A stretch of 64,000 nucleotides of DNA from Clostridium tyrobutyricum DSM 2637 = ATCC 25755 = JCM 11008 (GTDB lineage: Bacteria > Bacillota > Clostridia > Clostridiales > Clostridiaceae). The notes below the pieces were generated by a model. It did no database searches. It had not been told where the DNA came from and saw only the letters and a program-made list of their open reading frames with translations. Location of the stretch: assembly GCF_000359585.1 (NCBI RefSeq), contig NZ_APMH01000009.1, positions 1 through 64,000 on the forward strand. The letters are read 5' to 3'. This document shows, piece by piece, positions 33,984-43,673 of this stretch (positions are counted from its first letter, which is position 1; each line of letters opens with the position of its first letter). Made by a program: the position numbers and the translations under genes.

Positions 33984-35467
33984 TATTTTTCCCCTCCCTT
34001 ATTACTTTGAAGTTGCATTTCGTTAGGGTGAGCAGCATTTCCTTTTATAAAGAAAGCTATTATGAATCCAATAACACAAAAAACCACAGCTAGCCAAAAT
34101 GCTCCTTGATAACCAGACATGGTTGCATTAAGTGCTTTAACTTTATATTCTAATGGTGCTGCTTTTAAGAGAGATTTTCCTGGCATCTGACTATTTGTGA
34201 TGTTTGACAACACTGAAACCAACACAGCGGTACCGATAGAACTGGCAATTTGGCGGACAGTATTGTTAACAGCCGTTCCATGAGAAATTAGTTTAGTAGG
34301 CAAAGTATTCATAGCTTCCGTTGTGACCGGCATCATCACCATGGATATACCAAACATTCTAACAGCATATAGACACGCAATATAAACAATTGGTGTTTCT
34401 TTAGTTATTAGTACAAAAGGCAAAGTTCCTGCTGTCAATAGAAATAATCCTGCGATTGATAGTCTTTTGGCCCCAATCCTATCAAAGGCCCGTCCAGCAA
34501 TAGGGCTCATAACAGCCATCATCAAAGCACCAGGCAACAATAATAGACCTGAGTGGAATGCATTCATGCCATGAATCATTTGCAGGTATAGTGGAACAAT
34601 CATTTCCACACCAACCATAGCTACCATAACAATTGAACTTAATATTGTAGGAACCGTAAAATTCTTGGAAGAGAATACTCGAAGTTCCAGGAATGGTGTT
34701 TTCATAGTAAATTGGCGCCAAACAAATAACCCGATAAACACCAGGCCGACTATTAATGTATTTAAAACCAATTGGGAACTCCAGCCTTTGTCTCCTACTG
34801 ATGAGAATCCATAAAGCAGTGACCCAAATCCAACAGTTGACATTAATAAGGATAACCAGTCAAGCTTTGTCTTATAGGTTTTAAGAACAGGCTTCATAAA
34901 GAAAAATGCCAAAACGATAACTACAGCTACAATTGGAATTATCATTCCAAATAAGTCACGCCATTGCCAAGTATCAATTATAAATCCAGAAAGTGTTGGC
35001 CCAATGGCAGGTGCCACCCCAATGACAACACCAGCCAGCCCCATAGCAACACCCCGTTTGTGAGGTGGAAATATTGACAGCATGATATTTTGTAAAAGCG
35101 GCATGGAGACTCCTACACCAACTGCTTGAATTAACCTACCACTTAATAAAAAGCTATAATTTGGTGCTGTACATGCCATAATAGTCCCAATTTCAAAAAT
35201 AATCATTGAAGTAATATACAGCCACTTTGTATTAAAACGAGTCGATAGCCAAGCTGAAACAGGGATCATAATACCATTGACCATTAGAAATCCTGTTGTC
35301 AGCCATTGAACAGTTGAAGTTGAAATATCAAATGCTTTCATTAATGTTGGAAAAGCAGTTGCTAAAATTGTTTGATTTAGAACTGTACAAAAAGTACCAA
35401 CCAACAGCACAATAACCAGCATAAGCCTATTATACTGTTTACCGTTAGTATCAATAGATTCAGACAA
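33983..35467 (-). CDS. lmrB: DHA2-family drug efflux MFS transporter (LmrB-like)
   Basis: 494 residues, 14 membrane segments: LNQTILATAFPTLMKAFDISTSTVQWLTTGFLM, motif A STRFNTKWLY, motif C GVAPAIGPTLSGFIID. LmrB-like pumps export lincosamides and other drugs. TTG start behind GAAGG. A MerR-like regulator is divergent; a palindrome covers the promoter region. Confidence 0.87.
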   Translation of the reverse strand: MSESIDTNGKQYNRLMLVIVLLVGTFCTVLNQTILATAFPTLMKAFDISTSTVQWLTTGFLMVNGIMIPVSAWLSTRFNTKWLYITSMIIFEIGTIMACTAPNYSFLLSGRLIQAVGVGVSMPLLQNIMLSIFPPHKRGVAMGLAGVVIGVAPAIGPTLSGFIIDTWQWRDLFGMIIPIVAVVIVLAFFFMKPVLKTYKTKLDWLSLLMSTVGFGSLLYGFSSVGDKGWSSQLVLNTLIVGLVFIGLFVWRQFTMKTPFLELRVFSSKNFTVPTILSSIVMVAMVGVEMIVPLYLQMIHGMNAFHSGLLLLPGALMMAVMSPIAGRAFDRIGAKRLSIAGLFLLTAGTLPFVLITKETPIVYIACLYAVRMFGISMVMMPVTTEAMNTLPTKLISHGTAVNNTVRQIASSIGTAVLVSVLSNITNSQMPGKSLLKAAPLEYKVKALNATMSGYQGAFWLAVVFCVIGFIIAFFIKGNAAHPNEMQLQSNKGGEK

Positions 35468-35499
35468 AATTAAAACCTTCTTTCATTAATCGTATAGTA

Positions 35500-35519
35500 A
35501 TGTACAATCAATTATACAT
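35500..35519. promoter_or_regulatory. Palindrome in the lmrB/merR intergenic region
   Basis: ATGTACAAT-CA-ATTATACAT: 9-base arms with one mismatch. Possible operator for the MerR-like regulator. The regulator's own promoter, TTGTTA (35586-35591), 17 bp, TATAAT (35609-35614), is about 70 bases away. Confidence 0.55.
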
Positions 35520-35635
35520 TTAAATATCTAAATTGTAAATATTAATAATATAGTTATGATAAAAAGTGATAATTAAAATCATAAATTGTTATATACATTG
35601 AAATGAAGTATAATAATTTTGAGGAGGTACCAATA

Positions 35636-36085
35636 ATGGATATACAACAACCATACAACCAGTTGCTGGATTTTCAAAAATTCAGTGAAGCGATGATGAA
35701 AGAAGATAACGTTTTATTAGGAATTTCGGAATTATCTCATGCTACCGGAGTAACACCGGCACAATTAAGATACTGGGTTTCTCAGGGATATATCAAAAAT
35801 TATGGAAGTAATAAGAAAAATAAGTTTAGTCTTGAAACTGTCTTCATGGTTCGCAGTATAAAAATTTTTCAAAATCAAGGCTACACGCTATCAGCATCTG
35901 CAAAACGGGCGGCTCAGTATTCTGATTTAGCACATAAAATAAGAAAAATGTTTACTGATAGAGTAATTAATGTTAGCCAGAATGATGGACAATTATTAAT
36001 TAATTTGGGAGTTTTTGATGCTGAGCCAACTCAAAATTTGATTGCCAGAATAGATGACGAGGGTACAAAGTTTGATTTAATTTAA
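35636..36085 (+). CDS. MerR-like regulator of the LmrB operon
   Basis: 149 residues from ATG 35636 behind GAGGAGG. A MerR-type winged helix (LLGISELSHATGVTPAQLRYWVSQGYIKNY) is followed by a short C-terminal part without a long coiled coil. This regulator type is regularly divergent from lmrB/DUF4811 operons. Confidence 0.8.
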   Translation: MDIQQPYNQLLDFQKFSEAMMKEDNVLLGISELSHATGVTPAQLRYWVSQGYIKNYGSNKKNKFSLETVFMVRSIKIFQNQGYTLSASAKRAAQYSDLAHKIRKMFTDRVINVSQNDGQLLINLGVFDAEPTQNLIARIDDEGTKFDLI

Positions 36086-36089
36086 TAAA

Positions 36090-36140
36090 AATCGCAGACT
36101 ATTAATTGTTGATTTGGGCATACATAGTCTGTGGTTTTTA
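36090..36140 (+). terminator. Terminator after the MerR-like gene
   Basis: GCAGACTAT/ATAGTCTGTG stem with a 21-base loop, then GTTTTTATT. Also usable by the convergent FtsX gene. Confidence 0.7.
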
Positions 36141-36179
36141 TTAAGGTACATTTTATTACAATAAGTTCTTGTAAATATA

Positions 36180-39100
36180 TTATTCGACAGACTTCAAGGA
36201 TTCAATCATATTGATTTTCTTCATTTTGAAGTACGTAACTATCTGCATAATAATTGAAACCAGTATAATAATCAAAGCTGACCATACAAAACTGCCAGCA
36301 TGTATATTCTTGAAGTATACATTTCCAGTATCTTCTATAACATCAATTACAAAACTATGAAAGGGAATACCCAGTATCAGGCCTACTACGATACTAACCA
36401 GTGTCAATAAAAATGCTTCACGGTAAATATATTGATTTGTTTCTCCATCGTTAAATCCAAGAACCTTCAATGTGGCAATTTCCCGCTTTCTTTCACTCAT
36501 ATTGATTGATGTTAAATTATAAAGAACAATAATTACCAGCATTGCTGCAACGACGACCAGTAAAACAACTACATTATTCAAGCTTTTATTTCCATTAGCA
36601 GCTTGACTCAGAATATCATCTTTGAAAGTTACATTTATAATAGAATCGCTTTTCAGTAAATGCTTGGCTGTTATATTTTTATTTTGGCTGCAATTGGATA
36701 CAATCATATTATAGGAAATGTCTTTTCCAAATGTTTTACTGTATAAGTTTTTATTGATATAAATATAGTTTTGCATATAGTTTTCTGCAACATCAGATAC
36801 TTTTAGGGAATATAAATTATTGTCCATATCCTTTATTTTGATTGTATCACCTTTGCCTATTTTTAAAATTTCAGCAAGTTTTTGAGTAATTACAACACCA
36901 TTATTATTTATTTTAATGTCATTCCCGGTTGAGGGATTCCTTGCATTATAATATTTCCTGAACAAATTTTCATTTTCCGGCACTATTAAATAGGTATCCA
37001 GTGACTGATTACCTGATTCAGCTTTAAAAGATGTCTGTTTAATTAAAAGAGGGCTCTCAATATTTTCTTTTGCCAGCAGACCCTTTAAGCTTCCACCAAT
37101 ACTTTTAGTTTCATTTTTAAGTACAATCAATGTATTATATTTAAAAATTTCACCATATTGTTTTTCTGCAACACCATTAATACTGTCCCTTATTCCAAAA
37201 CCGGTTACCAGCAGAGCTGTACATCCGGCCACTCCAACTATAGTCATAAGAACTCTTTGCTTATAACGGAATATGTTACGTATTGTAACTTTACTATTAA
37301 ATGAAAGATGCTTCCAGATAAATCCTATTTTTTCAAGAAGGATTCTTTGCCCATTTTGTGGTGGGACAGGGCGCATTAAGATAGCAGGGTACTGTTTTAA
37401 TGCCTTGTTGCAGAAAAAGACTGTTACACCAGTCATAAGGGCTGTAATAACTGCTAATACCACTAATAAACTTATTATGTCGTACTTAATGGACAGTGGT
37501 GGTAAAATAAATTTATTTAAAGTTGAGTATATAATGTTGGGAATAACATTTGTAAATATAAAAAATCCTGTTATAGTTCCCAATATCGTAGCAGACAGTA
37601 CATAAAACAAATATGTTGAAATAATACTTGTATTTTTAAATCCCAGTGAAGTAAGTGTTCCAAGCTCTCCACGCTCTTCCATAATCATTCTTGCCATTGT
37701 ATTTGATGTCATAAGCATTACGATTAATATGAAGAACAGTGGAAAGACAGCTGCTACGGAAGTAATAGTGTCTGTAGCACTTTTTAGATTGCTGTATCCC
37801 AATACGGTATCTTCTCTGTCATAAATATACCATTTGGCTTTTTCTATTGAAGAAACATCCTTTTTAGCATTATCAATCTTTTTTTGAGCATCAGTCATTT
37901 TAGTATTAAAAGTAGATAGATTTTTATTGTATTCACTATATCCATAGTTTAGTTTTTTTTCACTTTGTATGATCTGTGTTCTACCTTTTTTAATTTTGTC
38001 CCTTGCGCTGTTTATTTGCGTGTTGAATATTGCAATTCCCTGACTTAACTTGCTTTCCTGAGTATTTAGTGCATTTATTGATTTTTGTAGTTGCAGCAAT
38101 CCTTTATAAGAAGCGGAGTACTGATTGAGTTGTGTATTAATTTGTACATATTTTTGGCTGTTGGGAGATAGCTTGCTCTGTTGTTCTTTCATGGAGCTGA
38201 TAGCGGAACCCAACTTAGTAATCTTTGCGCTTAATTCTTTTTCTGAAATACCCTTGTTAATTAATACAGTATTAATTTGATTTCGGCCGCTGGTAATTTT
38301 ATTTTTTGCTTTTTGAAACTCGGATTCCTGATTTGAAGCTTTTTTGTTTAATTCAGACTCATTTTCATCAAGCACCTTTTTTGCATTTTCCAGTTTGGCT
38401 TTATTCATATCAAGTGCAGCTTTGACATCAGATAATTTTTTCTGATTGTTTTTCTTTTCTGTATTAAGCTTGATCTGATTAGCATTTATTTTATCCATTG
38501 CCTTGTTATAAATTTCCTGATAACGGGCATTTTCCCTTTCAGGTTTTAACTTTACGAGTTCATTGTTAATCTGTTTTGATATACTGTCATATTTTTGCGA
38601 ATATGATGTGACATTTTTAGTATTTGCGGCAGTAATATAAATTTCCGTATAGGCATCCATATTGAAATTATCCTTGTTTACAAATATAAATGATGTCAGT
38701 TTTCCATCGCCAATTGTAGTACTGCCATAATCAGTATCCATATATAATGGAGATTCTACTGTACCTACGACAGTGAATTCTTTATTTTTTAAATTCTTGC
38801 CTGTAGTACTGTCAATTGTGATTTTATCACCGACTTTATATTTTTTAATATCTGCAATACATTCCTTGTCCGATTTAGGCATTCGTCCATTTATTAATTT
38901 AACAGTATTTATTGAAGTTTCTAGTCCTTGTACTTTTATAGCCTTACTTTTATCAAGAACATCCAGGGAATAGCTTGGAGCAACATTTTTTATACCTTTC
39001 AATGATTTAATTGATTTTACGTCATTATCCGTCAATCCCATTGTACTTACTACCTTGAAGTCCATTAAATTATGTGCTTTATAATATTTGTCAACAGAAT

Positions 39101-39239
39101 TGATAATATCCGGGGAGCTCGACTTTAAGCCTAAAAAGAACCCAATTCCTACCATAACAATTATAAACAGTGATATATATCTTCCAAAAGATTTTTTTAT
39201 CTTAATTAGAGTATTTTTAAATAACAATTTTATCACCAC
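36180..39239 (-). CDS. FtsX-like ABC exporter permease (large, duplicated)
   Basis: 1019 residues. One N-terminal membrane helix (about 19-37), an extracellular MacB-like domain, a long coiled coil (about 230-450), three helices with an FtsX domain (about 490-620), a second anchor, a second extracellular domain, and a C-terminal FtsX domain (about 885-1015). This layout is that of YvrN/SalY-like peptide or antibiotic-resistance exporters. It overlaps the ATPase gene by 7 bases. Confidence 0.87.
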   Translation of the reverse strand: MVIKLLFKNTLIKIKKSFGRYISLFIIVMVGIGFFLGLKSSSPDIINSVDKYYKAHNLMDFKVVSTMGLTDNDVKSIKSLKGIKNVAPSYSLDVLDKSKAIKVQGLETSINTVKLINGRMPKSDKECIADIKKYKVGDKITIDSTTGKNLKNKEFTVVGTVESPLYMDTDYGSTTIGDGKLTSFIFVNKDNFNMDAYTEIYITAANTKNVTSYSQKYDSISKQINNELVKLKPERENARYQEIYNKAMDKINANQIKLNTEKKNNQKKLSDVKAALDMNKAKLENAKKVLDENESELNKKASNQESEFQKAKNKITSGRNQINTVLINKGISEKELSAKITKLGSAISSMKEQQSKLSPNSQKYVQINTQLNQYSASYKGLLQLQKSINALNTQESKLSQGIAIFNTQINSARDKIKKGRTQIIQSEKKLNYGYSEYNKNLSTFNTKMTDAQKKIDNAKKDVSSIEKAKWYIYDREDTVLGYSNLKSATDTITSVAAVFPLFFILIVMLMTSNTMARMIMEERGELGTLTSLGFKNTSIISTYLFYVLSATILGTITGFFIFTNVIPNIIYSTLNKFILPPLSIKYDIISLLVVLAVITALMTGVTVFFCNKALKQYPAILMRPVPPQNGQRILLEKIGFIWKHLSFNSKVTIRNIFRYKQRVLMTIVGVAGCTALLVTGFGIRDSINGVAEKQYGEIFKYNTLIVLKNETKSIGGSLKGLLAKENIESPLLIKQTSFKAESGNQSLDTYLIVPENENLFRKYYNARNPSTGNDIKINNNGVVITQKLAEILKIGKGDTIKIKDMDNNLYSLKVSDVAENYMQNYIYINKNLYSKTFGKDISYNMIVSNCSQNKNITAKHLLKSDSIINVTFKDDILSQAANGNKSLNNVVVLLVVVAAMLVIIVLYNLTSINMSERKREIATLKVLGFNDGETNQYIYREAFLLTLVSIVVGLILGIPFHSFVIDVIEDTGNVYFKNIHAGSFVWSALIIILVSIIMQIVTYFKMKKINMIESLKSVE

Positions 39240-39934
39240 GCAATTTCTTTAGCTTTTTTAGGATTTTTGTTTATAACAATGTCCTTTACAGTTCCATTTT
39301 TAACTTTGATTACTTTATCTGCAATATCTGCCAGAGCAGCATTATGAGTAATTAAAATAGTTGTAGTATCCATTTTCCTGCATGTATTTTGTAAAAGTTC
39401 AATAACTCTCTGACCTGTTACACTATCAAGTGCACCGGTAGGTTCGTCGCACAAAAGCAGTTTTGGATTTTTTGCTATGGCTCTGGCTATGGCCACACGC
39501 TGTTGTTCACCTCCAGACAGCTGTGCAGGAAAATTGTTCATTCTCTCAGATAAACCAACCTGTTCCAATACAGTCTTGGGTTCAATATAATCTGAACATA
39601 TTTGACAAGCAAGTTCTACATTTTCAAGTGCAGTGAGATTTCCTACAAGGTTATAAAATTGAAATACAAATCCAATGTCGCTGCGCCTGTAGTTTACCAG
39701 CTCCTTTTTGGTATAGGTATGAATCGCATTGCCGTTGACTGTGATACTACCTCCACTAGGTATATCCATTCCACCCAACAGATTTAATACAGTTGTTTTT
39801 CCTGCACCTGATGGGCCAAGTATTACGACCAGTTGGCCTTTTTCGACTGAAAAAGAACAATTCTCTACTGCAGTGATTGATACATCTCCAGTAACATATT
39901 CTTTTTTAACATCTTTGAATTCTATAAATGCCAT
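39233..39934 (-). CDS. ABC transporter ATPase (MacB/LolD type)
   Basis: 233 residues: Walker [11 protein letters not shown] loop FQFYNLVG, signature [14 protein letters not shown], Walker [14 protein letters not shown] loop ITHN. Partner of the FtsX-type permease; together they act as a mechanotransmission exporter for peptides or drugs. A TetR-family gene is divergent. Confidence 0.93.
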   Translation of the reverse strand: MAFIEFKDVKKEYVTGDVSITAVENCSFSVEKGQLVVILGPSGAGKTTVLNLLGGMDIPSGGSITVNGNAIHTYTKKELVNYRRSDIGFVFQFYNLVGNLTALENVELACQICSDYIEPKTVLEQVGLSERMNNFPAQLSGGEQQRVAIARAIAKNPKLLLCDEPTGALDSVTGQRVIELLQNTCRKMDTTTILITHNAALADIADKVIKVKNGTVKDIVINKNPKKAKEIAW

Positions 39935-40108
39935 CTAATATACCTCCAAATTTTATAAAACAATGTGTTGATTAATTTTCTTTAGTACAGTATACTTACA
40001 CCATGAAATAAATACAACAATTAAATTATTAAAAAATGATGGTTAAAAAACAGATTTTAATAAAGTGTTTAATAGTTAACAGAATTTTATTATTTAGGAG
40101 TAGATTTT

Positions 40109-40684
40109 ATGAAGGAAAAGAGAAATGATAGGCGAGTAAGATACACAAAAATGGTTATAAAGCAAAGCTTTATTAAATTATTAAAACAAAAGTCCATATC
40201 TAAAATTTCCATAAAGGAAATTTGTGAAGATGCGGATATTAATCGTGCTACATTTTATTCTCACTATAAAAATCAATATGATTTGCTGAAGCAGATAGAA
40301 AATGAAACAATCAATGACATCAATCAATATCTAAGTAGTTATGACTCTAAAAGTAAAAATTATATTCCTTTTGATCCAATTGAAAAAATTCTAGAGTATA
40401 TAAAGAAAAATTCAGAACTTTTCAATCTCCTGATCAATTCAAATGGTGATACAAACTTTCAACAGGAAATCATAAAAATTATTGGGCAGCAGAATATAGC
40501 GTTAATAAATGATAATATTAATCTTTTAAAAAAAGAGGAAGCAGAATATATATTTTATTTTTTAGCAAGTGGCAGTATAGGCATTATTCAAAAATGGCTG
40601 AGAGAAGGTATGAAGAAGCCTATTAAGGAAATGGCCGAGTTTATACTTGCAATATCAATTAATGGCAGAAAATTTTTTGACTGA
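40109..40684 (+). CDS. TetR-family regulator
   Basis: 191 residues; HTH at the N-terminus (ISIKEICEDADINRATFYSHYKNQYDLL) and a TetR_C_7-like C-terminal half. ATG behind TAGGAG. Divergent from the ABC exporter operon, which it probably controls. Confidence 0.85.
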   Translation: MKEKRNDRRVRYTKMVIKQSFIKLLKQKSISKISIKEICEDADINRATFYSHYKNQYDLLKQIENETINDINQYLSSYDSKSKNYIPFDPIEKILEYIKKNSELFNLLINSNGDTNFQQEIIKIIGQQNIALINDNINLLKKEEAEYIFYFLASGSIGIIQKWLREGMKKPIKEMAEFILAISINGRKFFD

Positions 40685-40830
40685 CTTTAAAATTCAACTT
40701 CAGATTAAAAAAGAAATTAGGTGAACAATAATGATAAAAACAGGTGTTTCTCTACATAACAAAATAAGATATAATTGTACTATATTAGTTAATAGACGAA
40801 CTTAATTCCATCTAAGGGAGGATGACAATT

Positions 40831-41253
40831 ATGATAGGAAATAAAACTAAAATTGTAATTCCAGTATGTGTTTTATTAGTTATTTTAATAGCATTTTCAG
40901 TGAAACATTTTAATATGTCAAGTGGTAGTGGAAATTTTAATATTACTAGATCCATTGAACTCAACACTAAAAATAGTATGAGGATGTACTATCATAGTTT
41001 TAGTGGCAATAAATATACCTTAATGAACCTTAGAAAGGGAGATAAACTGGTTTTAAATGTATCGGTAACCACTAAACAGGGAGATTTGAAAGTAAGCCTG
41101 GACAATGGAAATAATAAAGAATTGTTCAGTACTGAAAATCCCCAAAAAACCGTTACTAAAACAATTAATATAAATGAAACTGACAATTACAAGCTGCAGG
41201 TTTCAGGAAAACATAAGGGTAGTTTTTATGTTAAATGGAGAGTAGAAAGTTAG
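40831..41253 (+). CDS. Secreted or membrane-anchored small protein, unknown function
   Basis: 140 residues from ATG 40831, nine bases after GGGAGG (the ATG at 40822 touches it). An N-terminal membrane segment (about 7-25) is followed by an extracellular beta-rich domain (KYTLMNLRKGDKLVLNVSVTTKQGDLKVSL...). Not assigned. A sigma-A promoter and its own terminator region suggest a single-gene unit. Confidence 0.6.
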   Translation: MIGNKTKIVIPVCVLLVILIAFSVKHFNMSSGSGNFNITRSIELNTKNSMRMYYHSFSGNKYTLMNLRKGDKLVLNVSVTTKQGDLKVSLDNGNNKELFSTENPQKTVTKTININETDNYKLQVSGKHKGSFYVKWRVES

Positions 41254-41374
41254 ATATTGTTATTTTCATATTAATCAAATCAACGAGAAATAAAAAATAC
41301 TTAAAAAAGACAGTAGCCGATAATGATACTTTTATTGGTAAATTGGAGTCATGCTTATACATTGCAATTGTTTA

Positions 41375-41570
41375 AAAGAAAAATATTATGATTATGGAGA
41401 AATTATTGGAGTTTGCCAAGGAACGCGGCGATAAAATAAAAAAAGTGAGCAATAAGACATTGGCCCTGCCTTTCGATTTGATTCGTATAGAAAATATCAT
41501 ATCCAAAAGTGACATTGATGAGAATAGATTGGTATCACAGGGTATACAGAGAATAAGTAATAAATATTAA
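41375..41570 (+). pseudogene. Duplicated C-terminal fragment of the tetR at 32578
   Basis: The frame KNIMIMEKLLEFAKERGDKIKKVSNKTLALPF... matches residues about 140-190 of the TetR protein at 32578 with a few substitutions, then ends in unrelated codons. No start or HTH. It shows that a related efflux-regulator locus once stood here. Confidence 0.75.
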
Positions 41571-41606
41571 AGAATTAACCACAATAAATTCTTTATAATA
41601 GATAAA

Positions 41607-41640
41607 AGCCAGACATTGACTATTGTAAGTCTGGCTATTT
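41607..41640. terminator. Terminator between the tetR fragment and spo0E
   Basis: AGCCAGAC/GTCTGGCT, 8-bp stem with T and A runs on the two sides; overlaps the end of the leftward small gene. Confidence 0.7.
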
Positions 41641-41805
41641 ACAGGGCCTATATGAATGATTAGCTTTTGTATATTCATTTAACATCATATCTAATTTTTG
41701 GCTTTCGGCAACTATTTTGGCACTAGTTAAGTTTCCTATTTGTTTTATATATTGTTCCAGTAAAGATCTTTGTTTATCTATTTGTTTAATCATAAATTTT
41801 CTCAT
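41635..41805 (-). CDS. Spo0E-like aspartyl-phosphate phosphatase
   Basis: 56 residues from ATG 41805 behind AAAGGAG. Two predicted helices; the second has the family signature SQKLDMMLNEY (form S-x-x-L-D-x-x-I/L). Spo0E-family proteins dephosphorylate Spo0A~P and delay sporulation. Chosen because length (50-60 residues), helix-hairpin pattern and motif all fit. Confidence 0.75.
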   Translation of the reverse strand: MRKFMIKQIDKQRSLLEQYIKQIGNLTSAKIVAESQKLDMMLNEYTKANHSYRPCK

Positions 41806-41993
41806 AATAATCTCCTTTTATTTTTACACTTAAGATACTATACCACATAAGGGTTGCATTGTAAATACAAAAATAGCAATAAATTCAATAATATCCTTTT
41901 CATAGATAAAATATATCATTTTATTTGTGAAAATTATCGATTAAAGCTATTATTTTAATATTTATTAAATGAGGTTTATGAAATTGATAGAAA

Positions 41994-42872
41994 CTATTTG
42001 CTAAGCTTGATTAAATTCAGCTCAGATATAATCGTTCCAACTAATATCAAAGAACATCCAATGACTTTACTGAAAGTTAATATCTCAACAGTTCCATTTG
42101 AACCGGGAATTATTAGAGCAAACAATAATCCGAATACTGGTTCAAGTGTGAATATCAACGCTGTATGAGTAGGTGATGTGAATTTCTGTACGAATGTTTG
42201 TCCTGTAAATGCCAGAGCAGTTCCCAATACCCCTGTTACAAATAAAGTAATAAATATATTGTAACTAAATATTATATGTTTAGATCCTGTAAAAATCCAT
42301 ATAATACTGCAAATAATACTGGAAAATGCAATTTGAACTATTCCTATAAGAATAGGGTCTTGATTTTTTACAAATCTATCTATAAATATTATTTGAAAAG
42401 CAACGCATATAGCACATAATAATGTGAGAAATTCTCCAAATGTAAACTTGAAGTTTAATCCTCCTGATAAAAAGAACATTCCCAAGAATGCCAGTATAAC
42501 TCCTATAACTGATGACAAGCTTGTCTTTCTCTTAAAAAATATAGCAAGAAAAATAGGAACCATCAATACATTTAAGCTGGTTATAAATGATGAATTGGAT
42601 GCTGTGGTAAAATTAAGACCTAACACCTGAAACACCAATGATCCAGATAACATTAATCCTATTAGACATCCATATTTTATAATTTCTAAATTTAAGAATT
42701 TAATTCTTTTATGAAAGATTAGCAATAGTACTATAGTTGCTGTTATAAATCTCAATGATAAGAATTGAAATGTTGACATTGAATCCAGTACATTTTTCAT
42801 TAGAATAAAAGTGGATCCCCATACTATTGTTATACATAAAAGCAGTATATCTGACTTGAATTTTCTAGACAT
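41994..42872 (-). CDS. EamA/DMT-family exporter
   Basis: 292 residues, ten membrane segments in two EamA repeats (VWGSTFILMKNVLDSMSTFQFLSLRFI; later GTALAFTGQTFVQKFTSPTHTALIFTLEPVFG). Drug/metabolite transporter, substrate unknown. Ribosome site AAAGGA. Confidence 0.85.
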   Translation of the reverse strand: MSRKFKSDILLLCITIVWGSTFILMKNVLDSMSTFQFLSLRFITATIVLLLIFHKRIKFLNLEIIKYGCLIGLMLSGSLVFQVLGLNFTTASNSSFITSLNVLMVPIFLAIFFKRKTSLSSVIGVILAFLGMFFLSGGLNFKFTFGEFLTLLCAICVAFQIIFIDRFVKNQDPILIGIVQIAFSSIICSIIWIFTGSKHIIFSYNIFITLFVTGVLGTALAFTGQTFVQKFTSPTHTALIFTLEPVFGLLFALIIPGSNGTVEILTFSKVIGCSLILVGTIISELNLIKLSK

Positions 42873-43007
42873 AAATTGTGTATCCTTTCCTAAAGAAGTA
42901 ATATTTTGTTCCTTACAAGTATATATTTTACTCCTAATGATTTACAATAATCAACACATGAGCATTGAATTACATGTTATATATTGATATAATTTAAAAT
43001 GGAAAAA

Positions 43008-43513
43008 ATGTAGTCGTAGACTGTGATCAAACTGGATTAATTGCAAATGGCAAAACTTTTGAATTAGCTCAAAAAGGTTATTTCTCAAAACGCAAAAACC
43101 AAAGTGGATATCAACTAGCTATCACATTTACTGGTGAACACTCTGAAACAGTAGCAATGGCTCTAGATTCAGGGAGTATTCATTGTACTGACCACTATGA
43201 TGATTTATTAAAATCTATAATCTCTAAGTACAATGAACAAATTCATAACGGTAATTTAATATTAAGGACTGACAGTGGTTTTGGCTCAGCAAAAAATGTT
43301 AAAAAATTACTATCCATCACTAATTTAAAATTTGTTACTAAAGGGTATTCCTCAGTTAAAGCTAAAAGTTTGGCAAAGAACATATTATACTCTGAATATG
43401 ATAAAGCCGATGAGGCTGCATGGGTTTATGAACTTCCCCAAATCAATAAAGTTAGATACATCAAAATGAAATCTCCTGTTGACAAAGAACCCCCATATAG
43501 TATAATTATATAA
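43008..43513 (+). pseudogene. IS1380-like transposase fragment
   Basis: An open stretch without a start reads VVVDCDQTGLIANGKTFELA...LILRTDSGFGSAKNVKKLL, the two aspartate-containing blocks of DDE group-1 (IS1380-type) transposases. Both the N-terminal DNA-binding part and the C-terminal glutamate region are missing. The 118-codon frame from 43157 is only part of it. Confidence 0.7.
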
Positions 43514-43527
43514 AAATTAAACACATT

Positions 43528-43650
43528 ACTTGTATAAGCTCATAATGAGGTTGAGCGTTTCTACCAGCTGCCGTAAACAGTTGATTATAAGTATGCTTAG
43601 AAATTGGCATAATATAATTGACTTTCGGGAGTTGTTTTTTATACCTTTTT
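43528..43650 (+). ncRNA. Adenine riboswitch (purine class)
   Basis: Aptamer 43528-43592: P1 strands ACTTGTA and TTATAAGT, P2 around GCTCAT...TTGAGC, the junction core TTTCTACC, and P3 CAGCTG...CAGTTG. The specificity base (position 74 in the standard numbering) is T43585 in GATTATAAGT, which means adenine rather than guanine. Downstream TTGACT/AGTTG with a T run (43617-43643) can form a terminator that competes with P1, giving an ON switch. It controls adenine deaminase. Confidence 0.9.
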
Positions 43651-43673
43651 CTAGTGTGGAGAGGAGAAAGTCA

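Noticed and set aside
43530-43673. N-terminal extension of adenine deaminase
   Set aside because: These codons are the adenine riboswitch; the gene starts at ATG 43674 behind GGAGAGGAG.
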